From positions 434,001 to 498,000 of the forward strand of contig JAXGXQ010000001.1 of assembly GCA_040772685.1 (NCBI GenBank): DNA of 64,000 nt, given 5' to 3'. The DNA comes from JAXGXQ01 sp040772685. Its GTDB lineage: Bacteria; Bacillota; Clostridia; Saccharofermentanales; UBA5734. Under the pieces are notes generated by a model that did not search any database, was not told where the DNA came from, and worked only from the letters and a program-made list of their open reading frames with translations. Position numbers and translations under genes: made by a program. Positions 53,873 through 62,714 of this stretch are shown here, piece after piece; positions within the stretch are counted from its first letter, which is position 1, and each line of letters starts with the position of its first letter.

Positions 53873-55063
53873 ATGGGAGAATTGCTACGGGAAGTATTCA
53901 GTGGTGTACTTTATTTCGGAACAGTTGAAGGAATAAAGACACTCGTTATGTTTTTGATCGCAGGTATATTGATTTACCTTGCTATCGCCAAGGATTATGA
54001 GCCCGCACTGCTTTTGCCGATCGGCTTCGGCGCCATCCTGGCGAACCTGCCGCCGGCCGCCGAGGGAGTCGCTGCCGTTATCGGTACCGAACTGTCACCA
54101 GGCTTTCTAAAAGTCCTTTACAGTGCCGGCATAGCCAATGAACTCTTCCCAATTTTGATCTTTATCGCCATCGGCGCGATGATTGACTTCACACCCCTGC
54201 TAAAAAACCCTGTAATGATTTTCTTCGGCGCTGCCGCCCAGTTTGGTATTTTCGCCACATTCCTGGTAACCCTGGCACTTCTGCCGCTCATGGGAGTTAC
54301 CGGAGCCGACGCCATGCACCTGGCTTCCGCCATTGGCATTATCGGCGCAGCTGACGGTCCTACCACACTTTATGTTGCCAACTGGTTCAATCTGACAGAA
54401 TACATCGGGCCGATCTCAGTGGCCGCGTATTCCTATATGTCGCTGGTTCCGATCATCCAGCCGCCGGTTATCCGCGCCCTTACCACCAAAAACGAGCGCC
54501 GGATCCGGATGGATTATTCCGAAGAAAAGGTCAGCAGAGTAATCCTGATCATCTTCCCGATCGCCATCACAATTATCGCCGGTATCATTGTTCCGATGAG
54601 CGCTCCGCTGGTTGGCGCCCTGATGTTCGGTAACCTTATCCGTGAGTGCGGCGTGCTTGAGCGCCTTTCCCAGTCAGCCCAAAACGAGCTTTCCAACCTG
54701 GTCACCATCCTGCTGGGTATCACCATCGGTTCAACCATGGTCGCAGACAAATTCATCGATCCGATCACCGGTCTGATCATGCTCTTTGGTCTCTTCGCCT
54801 TTGTCTTTGACACAGCGGGCGGCGTCCTTTTCGCCAAATTCCTCAACCTTTTCCTCAAGAAGAAAATCAACCCGATGATCGGCGCGGCCGGTATCTCCGC
54901 TTTCCCAATGTCCGCCCGTGTTATCCAGAAACTCGCTAAACAAGAAGATCCGAGCAACTTTATTCTCATGCAGGCTATCAGCGCGAACGTCGCCGGCCAG
55001 CTGGGCTCAATTGTTGCCGGTGGTCTCGTAATCTCGCTGGTCACCATGCTGGTTGGCCGCTAA
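53873..55063 (+). CDS. oadB: Sodium-translocating decarboxylase beta subunit
   Basis: 396 residues with about nine to eleven TM segments. The motif IGIIGAADGPTTLYVANWF contains the membrane Asp involved in Na+ transport in oxaloacetate and methylmalonyl-CoA decarboxylases. GNLIRECGVLERLSQSAQNEL and ISAFPMSARVIQKLAKQEDPSNFILMQAISANVAGQLGS are further OadB landmarks. It lies 82 nt after prs2 and 27 nt before a gamma-like subunit. No alpha (carboxyltransferase) or biotin carrier gene is in the window, so the partner acid is unknown. Confidence 0.93.
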   Translation: MGELLREVFSGVLYFGTVEGIKTLVMFLIAGILIYLAIAKDYEPALLLPIGFGAILANLPPAAEGVAAVIGTELSPGFLKVLYSAGIANELFPILIFIAIGAMIDFTPLLKNPVMIFFGAAAQFGIFATFLVTLALLPLMGVTGADAMHLASAIGIIGAADGPTTLYVANWFNLTEYIGPISVAAYSYMSLVPIIQPPVIRALTTKNERRIRMDYSEEKVSRVILIIFPIAITIIAGIIVPMSAPLVGALMFGNLIRECGVLERLSQSAQNELSNLVTILLGITIGSTMVADKFIDPITGLIMLFGLFAFVFDTAGGVLFAKFLNLFLKKKINPMIGAAGISAFPMSARVIQKLAKQEDPSNFILMQAISANVAGQLGSIVAGGLVISLVTMLVGR

Positions 55064-55090
55064 GCTAAGGAATTCCGGGAGGATTAAAAA

Positions 55091-55237
55091 ATGTTAGAAC
55101 AACTTAAAAACGCTTCGACAATGACTCAGGGATTCTTTGTAGCCGGCTTCGGCCTGCTCGGTGTCTTCCTGGTACTTGTACTCTTTTACTTCATGATCAG
55201 ACTCATGCAGCGTTTCCCGGGCAGCAAAAAAGATTAA
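55091..55237 (+). CDS. OadG-like small membrane subunit
   Basis: 48 residues, too short for most gene callers: MLEQLKNASTMTQGFFVAG followed by one hydrophobic helix (GLLGVFLVLVLFYFMIRLM) and a basic end PGSKKD. GGGAGG lies 9 nt upstream. Size, a single TM helix near the start and position after oadB fit the gamma subunit of Na+-pumping decarboxylases, which assembles beta with alpha. Ends before a strong terminator. Confidence 0.75.
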   Translation: MLEQLKNASTMTQGFFVAGFGLLGVFLVLVLFYFMIRLMQRFPGSKKD

Positions 55238-55331
55238 GCCTGCGGGAATTGCCGGAAGCAAAAAGTAAAGCGAGTTTATCCGGCTGCGAAATAATCGGAA
55301 AACTGATCTGGTCAAATAAAACAAAAACACC

Positions 55332-55375
55332 TAAAAAAATCGGACAGTTGGAGAAATCCGCTGTCTGATTTTTTG
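55332..55375 (+). terminator. Terminator of the prs-oad operon
   Basis: A 9-bp stem ATCGGACAG/CTGTCTGAT (one G-T pair) with flanking A-run and T-run; could act in both directions. Confidence 0.9.
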
Positions 55376-55463
55376 TGCTCAAATAAGTACCATTGATACC
55401 GATTCTCTTATTTAGCCATGTTATTATAATTGGCAACTTTGTTTAAAAGCTGGAGGTATATAG

Positions 55464-57068
55464 ATGAGTAAAAAACTTGATTTAAACAAGACAGTAAGCG
55501 AACTTGTCGCAGAATACCCGGAACTGAAAGAGATTCTGGTAGAACTGGGGTTTAAGGACATAACACAGCCACTGGCGCTCTCAACTGTTGGCCGCATCAT
55601 GACTATCCCTAACGGTGCATCAATTAAAGGCATTGAACTGGCGAAAGTTATCACGGCATTACAGGCTAATGGTTTTGAAATCGAAAGCCCTCAAACAGGA
55701 GCGGCGCTTGATAAGCTGCAACCGGCAGCAGGCACTGACGCAAAAGCTGACGCAAAGGCCGCCGCAAAAAGTACTGGAGATAAAGCTGCGACAGAAACCC
55801 CCGAAGGCCGGGCGCAGCTGCTGAAGGAGTACATCACCCGCCTGAGTGATGGCGAAGACCTTGAATCAGTCAGGGCGGATTTTGTCGAAAACTTCAGCTC
55901 TGTAGATGCTGCGGAAATCGCTAAAGCGGAGCAGGATCTAATTCAGGACGGCATGCCTATTGCAGAAGTTCAAAGACTGTGTGATATCCATTCAGCCTTG
56001 TTTCATGGTGCTACGCGGGAAGAACAGATTGCCAATGCCGATAAGGCGGTAATGGATTCTCTGAAAAACAGAGAGAACGAGTCAGAGTCTACAGCACTTG
56101 ATTTTTCTCAGATCACCGGACATCCAGTGAATGTATTCATGGCCGAGAACGAAAATTTCAGCCGATTAATAGATGATGTTAAAAAGGCTTTAGCAGAGCA
56201 GCTGGAAGTGCCGGAAATTATCAAGCGGGTTAACGCGCTTAGAGCCGTCACCATTCACTACGCCAGAAAAGGCGACCTGATCTACCCACTCTTAAACAAG
56301 ACTTATGGGTTTTCCGGACCTTCAAATGTAATGTGGGGCGTTGATGATGAGATCAGGGACGAGCTGAAAGTCCTTGCCGGCGCGGGCAATACACTGCCCG
56401 ATTTTGCTCAGCGGCTGGAAAATGTGCTTGTTCGGGCTGAGGAAATGATTTACAAGGAAAATAACATTCTTTATCCTCTCTGTATCCAAAAATTCAGTGA
56501 AGAAGACTGGATGAGAATTTATTATGAAATTCCTGCTTACGCCACAACACTGGCTGAGGGATATCCGGTTTGGCAGGCTGCAGAAGAGAAAAGGGCTGAA
56601 CTGAAAACTGTTGGCGGAAAAACCGCGGCAGAAGCGCGGAAGAACGCCGCGCAAGCGCCAGCAGCCAGTGCAGATGCTGTTACCGGTTACGTTACCCTCG
56701 GCTCAGGCATGATGACGCTGCAGCAAATTGAAGCAGTACTTAACACAATTCCCATGGAACTGACCTTTGTTGACGCGGAGAATATCAACCGCTTCTTCAG
56801 CCCCGGCGAAAAATTATTTAAGCGTCCGGATATGGCGATCGGCAGAGAAGTGTTTTCCTGCCATCCGCCCAAAGTCGAGGCGATGGTCCGGCGGATTATT
56901 GACGATTTCCGGGCAGGTAAAGGAGACAGTGTTAAAGTTTGGGGTAATAAAGGCGGCGTGCCGGTCTACGTACAGTACCTGGCAGTCAGAGACAGTGAAG
57001 GTAAATATGTCGGCACATTGGAATGCGTTCAGGACATGACGTTTGCTGAAGAGCATTTTAAGAAGTAA
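55464..57068 (+). CDS. DUF1858-DUF438-hemerythrin-PAS protein
   Basis: 534 residues. DUF1858-like N-terminus (LDLNKTVSELVAEYPELKEILVELGF, near 5-60), an Ala/Lys-rich linker (85-115), and DUF438 near 120-190 (EYITRLSDGEDLESVRADFVENF). A hemerythrin-like four-helix domain follows near 205-360 (GHPVNVFMAEN, VTIHYARKGDLIYPLL, EEMIYKENNILYPL) with the expected His/Glu iron ligands. A C-terminal PAS domain lies near 410-530 (IPMELTFVDAENINRFF). Such proteins are thought to sense oxygen or NO, or act in Fe-S repair, in anaerobes. Preceded by GGAGG and flanked by terminators, so monocistronic. Confidence 0.9.
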   Translation: MSKKLDLNKTVSELVAEYPELKEILVELGFKDITQPLALSTVGRIMTIPNGASIKGIELAKVITALQANGFEIESPQTGAALDKLQPAAGTDAKADAKAAAKSTGDKAATETPEGRAQLLKEYITRLSDGEDLESVRADFVENFSSVDAAEIAKAEQDLIQDGMPIAEVQRLCDIHSALFHGATREEQIANADKAVMDSLKNRENESESTALDFSQITGHPVNVFMAENENFSRLIDDVKKALAEQLEVPEIIKRVNALRAVTIHYARKGDLIYPLLNKTYGFSGPSNVMWGVDDEIRDELKVLAGAGNTLPDFAQRLENVLVRAEEMIYKENNILYPLCIQKFSEEDWMRIYYEIPAYATTLAEGYPVWQAAEEKRAELKTVGGKTAAEARKNAAQAPAASADAVTGYVTLGSGMMTLQQIEAVLNTIPMELTFVDAENINRFFSPGEKLFKRPDMAIGREVFSCHPPKVEAMVRRIIDDFRAGKGDSVKVWGNKGGVPVYVQYLAVRDSEGKYVGTLECVQDMTFAEEHFKK

Positions 57069-57082
57069 AAATTAATCATCTA

Positions 57083-57135
57083 AAAAAGCACCCCAAAAGC
57101 TTACTAATACTCAACTTTTGGGGGCTTTTATTTTT
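57083..57135. terminator. Bidirectional terminator between convergent genes
   Basis: AAAAGCACCCCAAAAG pairs with CTTTTGGGGGCTTTT around a 15-nt loop; T-rich on both strands. It serves the DUF438 gene and the small membrane protein gene. Confidence 0.9.
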
Positions 57136-57143
57136 GATTCCCC

Positions 57144-57419
57144 TTAATCGTCGGAGCGCACCATGACCCTGACGAAGCCGACAGCTAGAAAAAGCAGGAT
57201 TTCAACTGCAGTAATAATGTAAAAAGTGCTAAAGCGATTGCCGGAGATCAACAGGTTGATTCCCAGCAGCAAAGCGGCAAACAATACAACCAGGAGCATG
57301 CGGCCAAAAAAGGTAGCCCTCAGTGCCTGAATAAAGCTGCGCCAGGCAGATTTTTCGGTATTTGCTTTACTGCGGCTGACGCCTTTGCCTGAGCGGGTGT
57401 TCCTCTTCCCTGTCGCCAT
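57144..57419 (-). CDS. Small two-TM membrane protein
   Basis: 91 residues: about 25 strongly basic residues, then two TM helices (near 37-56 FGRMLLVVLFAALLLGINLL and 65-86 FYIITAVEILLFLAVGFVRV) and an acidic end. GGAGG 6 nt before the ATG. Monocistronic, with its own candidate TAAAAT promoter element near 57450. No family recognised. Confidence 0.65.
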   Translation of the reverse strand: MATGKRNTRSGKGVSRSKANTEKSAWRSFIQALRATFFGRMLLVVLFAALLLGINLLISGNRFSTFYIITAVEILLFLAVGFVRVMVRSDD

Positions 57420-57538
57420 CTGAATCCTCCCCGAATTTGTTTGTACTGTTCATTTTAGCACGAAACAAGCGACGGTTTGTATCGCTTCGCTGATTGCTAT
57501 ATCATTATCTGGATATAAAGACGCCTTTTGGAGGATAT

Positions 57539-59587
57539 ATGCCGCTTGACGGAATTTCTACACGCTGCCTTTCGGCTGAACTCGACGTTGCTTTAAAAGA
57601 CGCGCGGGTTGATCGGATTTACCAGCCGGACAAGTTCGACATTATTATAAATATGCGCCAGGATAGGGAAAACCTGAAGTTGCTGCTTTCGGCCAACCCT
57701 TCTTTGCCGCGCCTGCACCTGACTACAGAAACCAGGGAGAACCCGGCTTTGCCGCCAATGTTCTGTATGCTGCTGCGCAAGCATCTGCAGGGAGCGCGCG
57801 TACTTTCTGTGAGCACACCCGGCTCAGAGCGTATTATTGAGCTGCGCTTTCAGACTCAAAACGAACTGGGAGACAAGGTTGAGAAAACCCTGGTCGCTGA
57901 GCTGATGGGCCGCCACAGCAATATTATCTTTTTAAATGAGGACCGTCGCATTCACGACGCTATCGTGCACGTTGATGAATCGATCAGCCGTGTGCGCGAA
58001 GTAATGCCGGCCAGGGTTTATATCAGCCCGCCGGACCAGGGAAAGCGCAGTATCGAAGCCGCAGCTGCAATGCTTGCCCAGCTGCCTGTCTCAGCTGCAG
58101 AAGCCTCCGATCTATTGCCCTTTTTCCCGCCTGAACTGCATGAACGTGGGGTCGAGAAGGCTCTGCTCGAGCTGATGGCAGGTTTCTCACCGGCTCTTTG
58201 CCATGAAGTTGCTTTCCAGGCTGGCATTGACGGCCGCAAACCGCTAAATCGTCTGACTGACGCCGAAATGCGCCTCTTGCTTTTGGCTCTGCAACAATTA
58301 ATACGCACTGTGCTGACGGGCAACTTCCGGCCCAGTGTTTTCTTTCGCGATGCCGAGCAGAAAATCCCGGTGGATTTCCACGCCTTAGCTTTGAGCGACT
58401 TCGCTTTTCACCGAAAAATGCCAAACCTCTCAGCTGCCATGGACCTTTACTACACCGAGCGGCACTTACAGAATGCCCTGGCCCAGAGCCGACAGGCACT
58501 GGCCCGGCAGGTTAACCAGCAGTTGGAGCAGACACGCAAGCGTCTGCTGATTCATGAAACTGATCTGCGTGAGAGCCAGCAGATGGATGAATACCGCCGG
58601 GCCGGTGACTTGATTTTATCTTTGATGCATGAAATCGAGGCCGGAGCCGACAGTTTGACTCGCAGCGCCGCTGAAAGCCCTGACGGCCTGCCGCTTGAGG
58701 TTAAGCTTGACCCCACACGCAGCGCGGCCCAAAACGCGCAACGTTATTATCGCCGTTACACCAAAGCCCGTGCCAGGGCCGAAATGAGCGAGCGTCTGCT
58801 GAATGCCGACCGTGCGGAAATGGAATGGTTGGAATCGCTGGAAAACGCTGTAGGCGCAGCGGAGAATCTTGGAGACCTTAAGGCTCTGCGCGACGAGATC
58901 AGCGAAGTTGGCCTGCGCCCAGCCAGTCCGTTTGGCCGCGAAGCTGAGACAAATTATTCAGATTTTGCTGCTGGCCAGGCAAACGGCAAAACAAGGGGTA
59001 AAAACGGACAAGAAACAACAGCAGGAGTCAAAGTTCAGGAGCCGGGTAAGCCCGGTAGCCGTAAGAAAAAAGCTGCTGCTCAAGCCAAACAGCGACAAAT
59101 AGAGCTAAGCCGGGCTTCAGCCAAAGGCAAAGGTAAAAATAAAGCCAAGGGCAAAGGGGAGAAATCGCCTGCCGCTCTGCCGCCGCGTAAATATACCAGT
59201 TCAGACGGCTTCGCCATTTTGGTTGGCCGTAACAACCTGCAAAACGACCAGTTAACGCTCAAACAAGCGCGCAAGGATGACATCTGGCTGCATGTACAGA
59301 AAATGCCGGGCACTCACGTGATCATCAGCAGCGGCGGCCGCGAGGTGCCAGACAGCACTTTGCTGGAAGCTGCTGAAACAGCCGCTTACTTCTCGCGAGC
59401 GGCAGTTGGCGGCGGCTCGGCTGCGAAAGTCGCGGTAGATTACTGCCCGGTTGCACATGTGCGCAAACCTGCCGGCGCCCGCCCAGGCAAGGTTGTTTAT
59501 GATCGTTATCAAACAATTATCGTTGAACCAAAGGATCCGGCAAGGTTGCTGCATACTCAGCCTGCTGGCGAAGAATCTTCTCTTTAA
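57539..59587 (+). CDS. rqcH: Rqc2/RqcH (NFACT) ribosome quality control factor
   Basis: 682 residues from MPLDGISTRCLSAEL; GGAGG lies 6 nt upstream, while the open frame to 57494 has no site. NFACT-N domain (1-230), helix-hairpin-helix, long coiled coil near 300-440, a Lys/Gly/Ala-rich low-complexity linker (about 480-555) and the NFACT-R domain (KYTSSDGFAILVGRNNLQNDQLTLKQARKDDIWLHVQKMPGTHVII). RqcH binds stalled 50S subunits and recruits tRNA-Ala to add C-terminal alanine tails for degradation. The 3' end overlaps the convergent queH by about 70 nt. Confidence 0.95.
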   Translation: MPLDGISTRCLSAELDVALKDARVDRIYQPDKFDIIINMRQDRENLKLLLSANPSLPRLHLTTETRENPALPPMFCMLLRKHLQGARVLSVSTPGSERIIELRFQTQNELGDKVEKTLVAELMGRHSNIIFLNEDRRIHDAIVHVDESISRVREVMPARVYISPPDQGKRSIEAAAAMLAQLPVSAAEASDLLPFFPPELHERGVEKALLELMAGFSPALCHEVAFQAGIDGRKPLNRLTDAEMRLLLLALQQLIRTVLTGNFRPSVFFRDAEQKIPVDFHALALSDFAFHRKMPNLSAAMDLYYTERHLQNALAQSRQALARQVNQQLEQTRKRLLIHETDLRESQQMDEYRRAGDLILSLMHEIEAGADSLTRSAAESPDGLPLEVKLDPTRSAAQNAQRYYRRYTKARARAEMSERLLNADRAEMEWLESLENAVGAAENLGDLKALRDEISEVGLRPASPFGREAETNYSDFAAGQANGKTRGKNGQETTAGVKVQEPGKPGSRKKKAAAQAKQRQIELSRASAKGKGKNKAKGKGEKSPAALPPRKYTSSDGFAILVGRNNLQNDQLTLKQARKDDIWLHVQKMPGTHVIISSGGREVPDSTLLEAAETAAYFSRAAVGGGSAAKVAVDYCPVAHVRKPAGARPGKVVYDRYQTIIVEPKDPARLLHTQPAGEESSL

Positions 59588-60112
59588 AGTCTGATTCTTC
59601 CAACGAACGGATACAGCCGCAGTATTTTTGGCGGTATAGTCCGTCTGTGCGCGCCTGGTTCTGCCCTTCACGGAAGCCAGGGCGGAAATCCCGGTAAAGA
59701 ACTTAACGCCGTATTTAGCTGCTGCCTTCTCCCCTGTTTCGCGGATCATTTCGTGATCTTGATATGGGCTGACCAATAATGTCGTTGTAAAAACAGGGAT
59801 CTTATTTTCAGCAGCAACACTGGCAGCTTGCTCCAGACGCAGTTGATAACACTGCCGGCAGCGAATCGGCACCGGTTCATCGGTAGCCAGCCAGGGCACT
59901 TCATCATAGGCCGGGTCGACAATTACGGGAAAACCCAGTAGTTCGGCAAGCTGCAGCAAGTTGTCGCGCCTGCGGGTCCACTCGATAAGCGGATGAATAT
60001 TTGGATTATAAAAATAACCTTGCAGCACTTCGCCCTCGGCCAGTAAAGTCCGGGCAGGATACTCGGCACATGGTCCGCAGCAGGCATGCAACAGGATAGT
60101 CGGTTTTGTCAT
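59517..60112 (-). pseudogene. queH: Epoxyqueuosine reductase QueH, frameshifted near the 3' end
   Basis: Residues 1-138 in frame: LLHACCGPCAEYPARTLL (metal Cys pair), YFYNPNIHPLIEW, RCRQCYQLRLEQAA, TTTLLVSPYQDHE. After KYGVKFF the frame is lost. Adding one T to the T-run at 59696-59698 restores YRDFRPGFREGQNQARTDG, then LYRQKYCGCIRSLEESDF with the last Cys pair, ending at TAA 59517-59519. Without correction the frame runs on antisense to rqcH to 59252. QueH reduces epoxyqueuosine to queuosine in tRNA. The exact conservation downstream of the shift argues for a recent mutation or a sequencing error. Confidence 0.88.
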
Positions 60113-60168
60113 AGTATTTCTTCCAGTGACATCATTTCAGCCACAAAATTTTGCTCTTTTACAGGCAT
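60109..60168 (-). other. Short in-frame reading stretch between ruvB and queH
   Basis: After the ruvB stop the same frame stays open for 25 codons (TTG ACC GAA ATA ATG ...) and ends MMSLEEIL, its TGA overlapping the queH ATG. The last residues resemble the RuvB end EQMSLEELN. It has no ribosome binding site. It may be a duplicated ruvB tail or a coupling peptide. Confidence 0.35.
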
Positions 60169-60180
60169 TATTTCGGTCAA

Positions 60181-61287
60181 TTAGTTTAGTTCTTCCAGCG
60201 ACATTTGTTCGTTCTCAGGGCTGCCATTGCCGTTTGTGCCCGTGCCGTAGCCTTTCAGTTTCAAATCATATTTATCTGGTACCGGCAGTCCCAGGTGTTC
60301 AAAAGCCAGATGCGTCAGCACGCGGCCGCGCGGTGTTTTGGCCAGATAACCCAGCTGCATCAGGTAGGGCTCATAGATATCTTCGATAGTCACCGGATCT
60401 TCGCCGGTGCAGGCGGCCAGCGTCTCCAGGCCCACAGGACCGCCGCCGAACATCTCGGCCATGCTTTGCAGCATCCGCCGGTCTGTAGCATCCAGGCCTT
60501 TACTGTCGATGTCCAGCGCATTCAGTCCATACTCGGCAATCGCACTGTCAATAGTGTGGCTGCCACGTACCTGGGCAAAGTCGCGCATCCGCTTCAGCAG
60601 CCGGATCGCAATACGCGGTGTGCCGCGCGAGCGATTGGCGATTTCAGCCAATCCATCCGGTGTAATTCCAATGTTCAGAATCGCGGCGTCGCGCAACAGG
60701 ATCTGGCTGATTTCGTCGGGAGTATAAATTTCCAGCCGGTGAATCATGCCGAAGCGGTCACGCAGCGGCGCTGTCAGCAAACCGGCGCGGGTTGTAGCTC
60801 CAATCAAGGTAAAATGCGGTAAATCCAAACGAATCGAACGGGCGCTTGGGCCTTTGCCGATCATGATATCAAGCGCGTAATCCTCCAGCGCCGGGTAAAG
60901 AATTTCTTCAACTGAGCGGTTAAGACGGTGGATTTCATCGATAAATAAAACGTCGCGATCGGTTAGGTTCGTCAGTATCGCTGCCAGATCACCGGGCTTT
61001 TCGATCGCCGGACCGGTAGTGATTTTCATGGTAACGCCAAGCTCATTGGCGATAATCCCGGCCAAAGTTGTCTTGCCCAGTCCGGGAGGGCCATAAAGCA
61101 GTACGTGATCCAGCGCTTCGCCGCGCATCTCGGCAGCTTTTATAAAAACCTGAAGGTTTTCCTTGACCTTGGTCTGGCCGAAGTATTCCCCCCAACGCGT
61201 GGGGCGCAAACTGGCCTCATCGTGGTCCTCAGGAATCCGTTCCCTGGTTGTCAGGCTTTCATTGAAATCATCGTCATCAAAAAGCAT
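60181..61287 (-). CDS. ruvB: Holliday junction branch migration ATPase RuvB
   Basis: 368 residues from MLFDDDDFNESL, the normal RuvB start (GGAG 11 nt upstream). LRPTRWGEYFGQTKVKENLQVFI, Walker A GPPGLGKTTLA, Walker B FIDEIHRLN, sensor 1 LIGATTRAG, arginine finger region APLRDRFG, and a winged helix with TEDIYEPYL-like EDIYEPYLMQLGYLAKTPRGR. Motor of the RuvAB complex. It follows ruvA after 110 nt. The last ~30 residues (GTGTNGNGSPENEQ) are a variable tail. Confidence 0.97.
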   Translation of the reverse strand: MLFDDDDFNESLTTRERIPEDHDEASLRPTRWGEYFGQTKVKENLQVFIKAAEMRGEALDHVLLYGPPGLGKTTLAGIIANELGVTMKITTGPAIEKPGDLAAILTNLTDRDVLFIDEIHRLNRSVEEILYPALEDYALDIMIGKGPSARSIRLDLPHFTLIGATTRAGLLTAPLRDRFGMIHRLEIYTPDEISQILLRDAAILNIGITPDGLAEIANRSRGTPRIAIRLLKRMRDFAQVRGSHTIDSAIAEYGLNALDIDSKGLDATDRRMLQSMAEMFGGGPVGLETLAACTGEDPVTIEDIYEPYLMQLGYLAKTPRGRVLTHLAFEHLGLPVPDKYDLKLKGYGTGTNGNGSPENEQMSLEELN

Positions 61288-61397
61288 CGCTTGTTGTCTC
61301 CTGTTGCAAAAAAGCTGCGCCAAAGCGCCCAGCAACCTCGCTGGGAAATTATGTCGCCACTTGTAGAATTATGTCGCTGCTTGCGTGTCGGCCAGGT

Positions 61398-62003
61398 TTA
61401 CTTCATCATTTGGCGCAGGCCGAGTTTGATCAGTTCTTCCAGCTCCTGATCGCCGTCATCCACAGCTTTAATTGCCTGAGAGGCCTCACCAGAACTGTAA
61501 CCAAGCACCATCAGGGCGCTGATTGCTTCCTGTTGGCGGCTTTGTGGTCTGCCGGCGGCAATATCGCTACCGTCAAGCGTGGTTGGATCTATCCCCTCCG
61601 CGCCCTTGATCTTGTCCTTGAGTTCAAGGATAAGACGCTCGGCGCCCTTTTTACCAACTCCGCGCACGCGGGTAATTGTCTTAATGTCACCCGTGATAAC
61701 TGCCAGCGCAAATTCGCCGGGCGAGAGAGTGCCAACCATGGCGCTGGCCACCTTGGGGCCGATACCGCTGACCGTAATCAGCAGTTCAAACATGGAGCGG
61801 TCTTCCTGCGTCGGAAAACCATAGAGCATCAGGATGTCCTCCCGGACATGCAGATAGGTAAAAACGGTTATATCCTTGCCGACAGCGCCAAAGCGCTCCA
61901 GCAATTCCGGCGCGGCCTGCACCTGATAACCGATGTTATTGTTCTCAACTACAATGCTGTCATTTAAACGGGCTGCCAGCGTCCCTTTCAGATAGGCGTA
62001 CAA
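61398..62003 (-). CDS. ruvA: Holliday junction protein RuvA
   Basis: 201 residues from TTG 62003 with GTAGGAGG 9 nt upstream, giving the usual LYAYLKGTLAAR start. OB fold with VVENNNIGYQVQAAPELL, tandem HhH (TVSGIGPKVASAMVG, RVRGVGKKGAERLILELKDK) and the C-terminal RuvB-binding helix domain (QEAISALMVLGYSSGEASQAI). It overlaps the ruvC end by 16 nt. Confidence 0.95.
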   Translation of the reverse strand: MYAYLKGTLAARLNDSIVVENNNIGYQVQAAPELLERFGAVGKDITVFTYLHVREDILMLYGFPTQEDRSMFELLITVSGIGPKVASAMVGTLSPGEFALAVITGDIKTITRVRGVGKKGAERLILELKDKIKGAEGIDPTTLDGSDIAAGRPQSRQQEAISALMVLGYSSGEASQAIKAVDDGDQELEELIKLGLRQMMK

Positions 62004-62506
62004 GACTGATAGCCTCCTACTGCTTTCGCGTTTTTTCTGGGCCCGGTATGGGCGTGACAAATGGCAATGGCCAGAGCGTCGGCCGCGTCATCCGGTTTCG
62101 GTATCTGACGCAAATTTAGCAGAATCCGCACCATCTGCTGCACCTGCTGCTTGTCGGCGCGGCCATAACCGGTTACCGCCAGCTTAACCTGCATCGGCGT
62201 GTATTCATATACGGGCAGGCCGGCTTTGGCACCGGCCAGCACCGCTACGCCGCGGGCCTGAGCTGTACCAATGGCGGTAGTAGTGTTGCGGCTGAAAAAC
62301 AGCTCCTCAACGGCCACAACTTCAGGCTTATAATGCTCGATAAGCTCCGCCAGCATGTCGGAAATCGTCAGCAAACGCTCCGGAAAGGCCGTCCGCGCCG
62401 AAGTGGAAACAACACCGTAATCGATCACCCGCAAGCGCCCGCGCTGATATTCCACCAGCCCGTAGCCCGTTATCGCGTAACCCGGATCAATGCCTAAAAC
62501 AAGCAT
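61988..62506 (-). CDS. ruvC: Holliday junction resolvase RuvC
   Basis: 172 residues. LGIDPGYAITGYG with catalytic Asp7, VAVEELFFSRNTTTAIGTAQARG with the catalytic Glu, EYTPMQVKLAVTGYGRADKQQV, and PKPDDAADALAIAICHA with the last acidic ligands. It cleaves Holliday junctions with RuvAB. First gene of ruvC-ruvA-ruvB. Confidence 0.97.
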   Translation of the reverse strand: MLVLGIDPGYAITGYGLVEYQRGRLRVIDYGVVSTSARTAFPERLLTISDMLAELIEHYKPEVVAVEELFFSRNTTTAIGTAQARGVAVLAGAKAGLPVYEYTPMQVKLAVTGYGRADKQQVQQMVRILLNLRQIPKPDDAADALAIAICHAHTGPRKNAKAVGGYQSCTPI

Positions 62507-62714
62507 GCAAACTCCCGCCAGCCGCTACCCGGCCGTGCCAAACAATCGTTCTACTTATGATAGCATAAGCGGTAAAGGCAGGACAATCGCGAGTTGCCGC
62601 CGGCGTGGTCAGCTTAGGGCGCAGGGTCGCCAGCGCTGGCAGCTTAGAACCCTGATTATAGCATCGGCGTGCCGTGAACCTGTGCAGTGCGCCCAGTGCG
62701 CGCAGCGTACCCTG

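Noticed and set aside
59252..59516. C-terminal 90 residues of the uncorrected QueH frame
   Set aside because: They are antisense to rqcH and arise only from the frameshift at 59696-59698.
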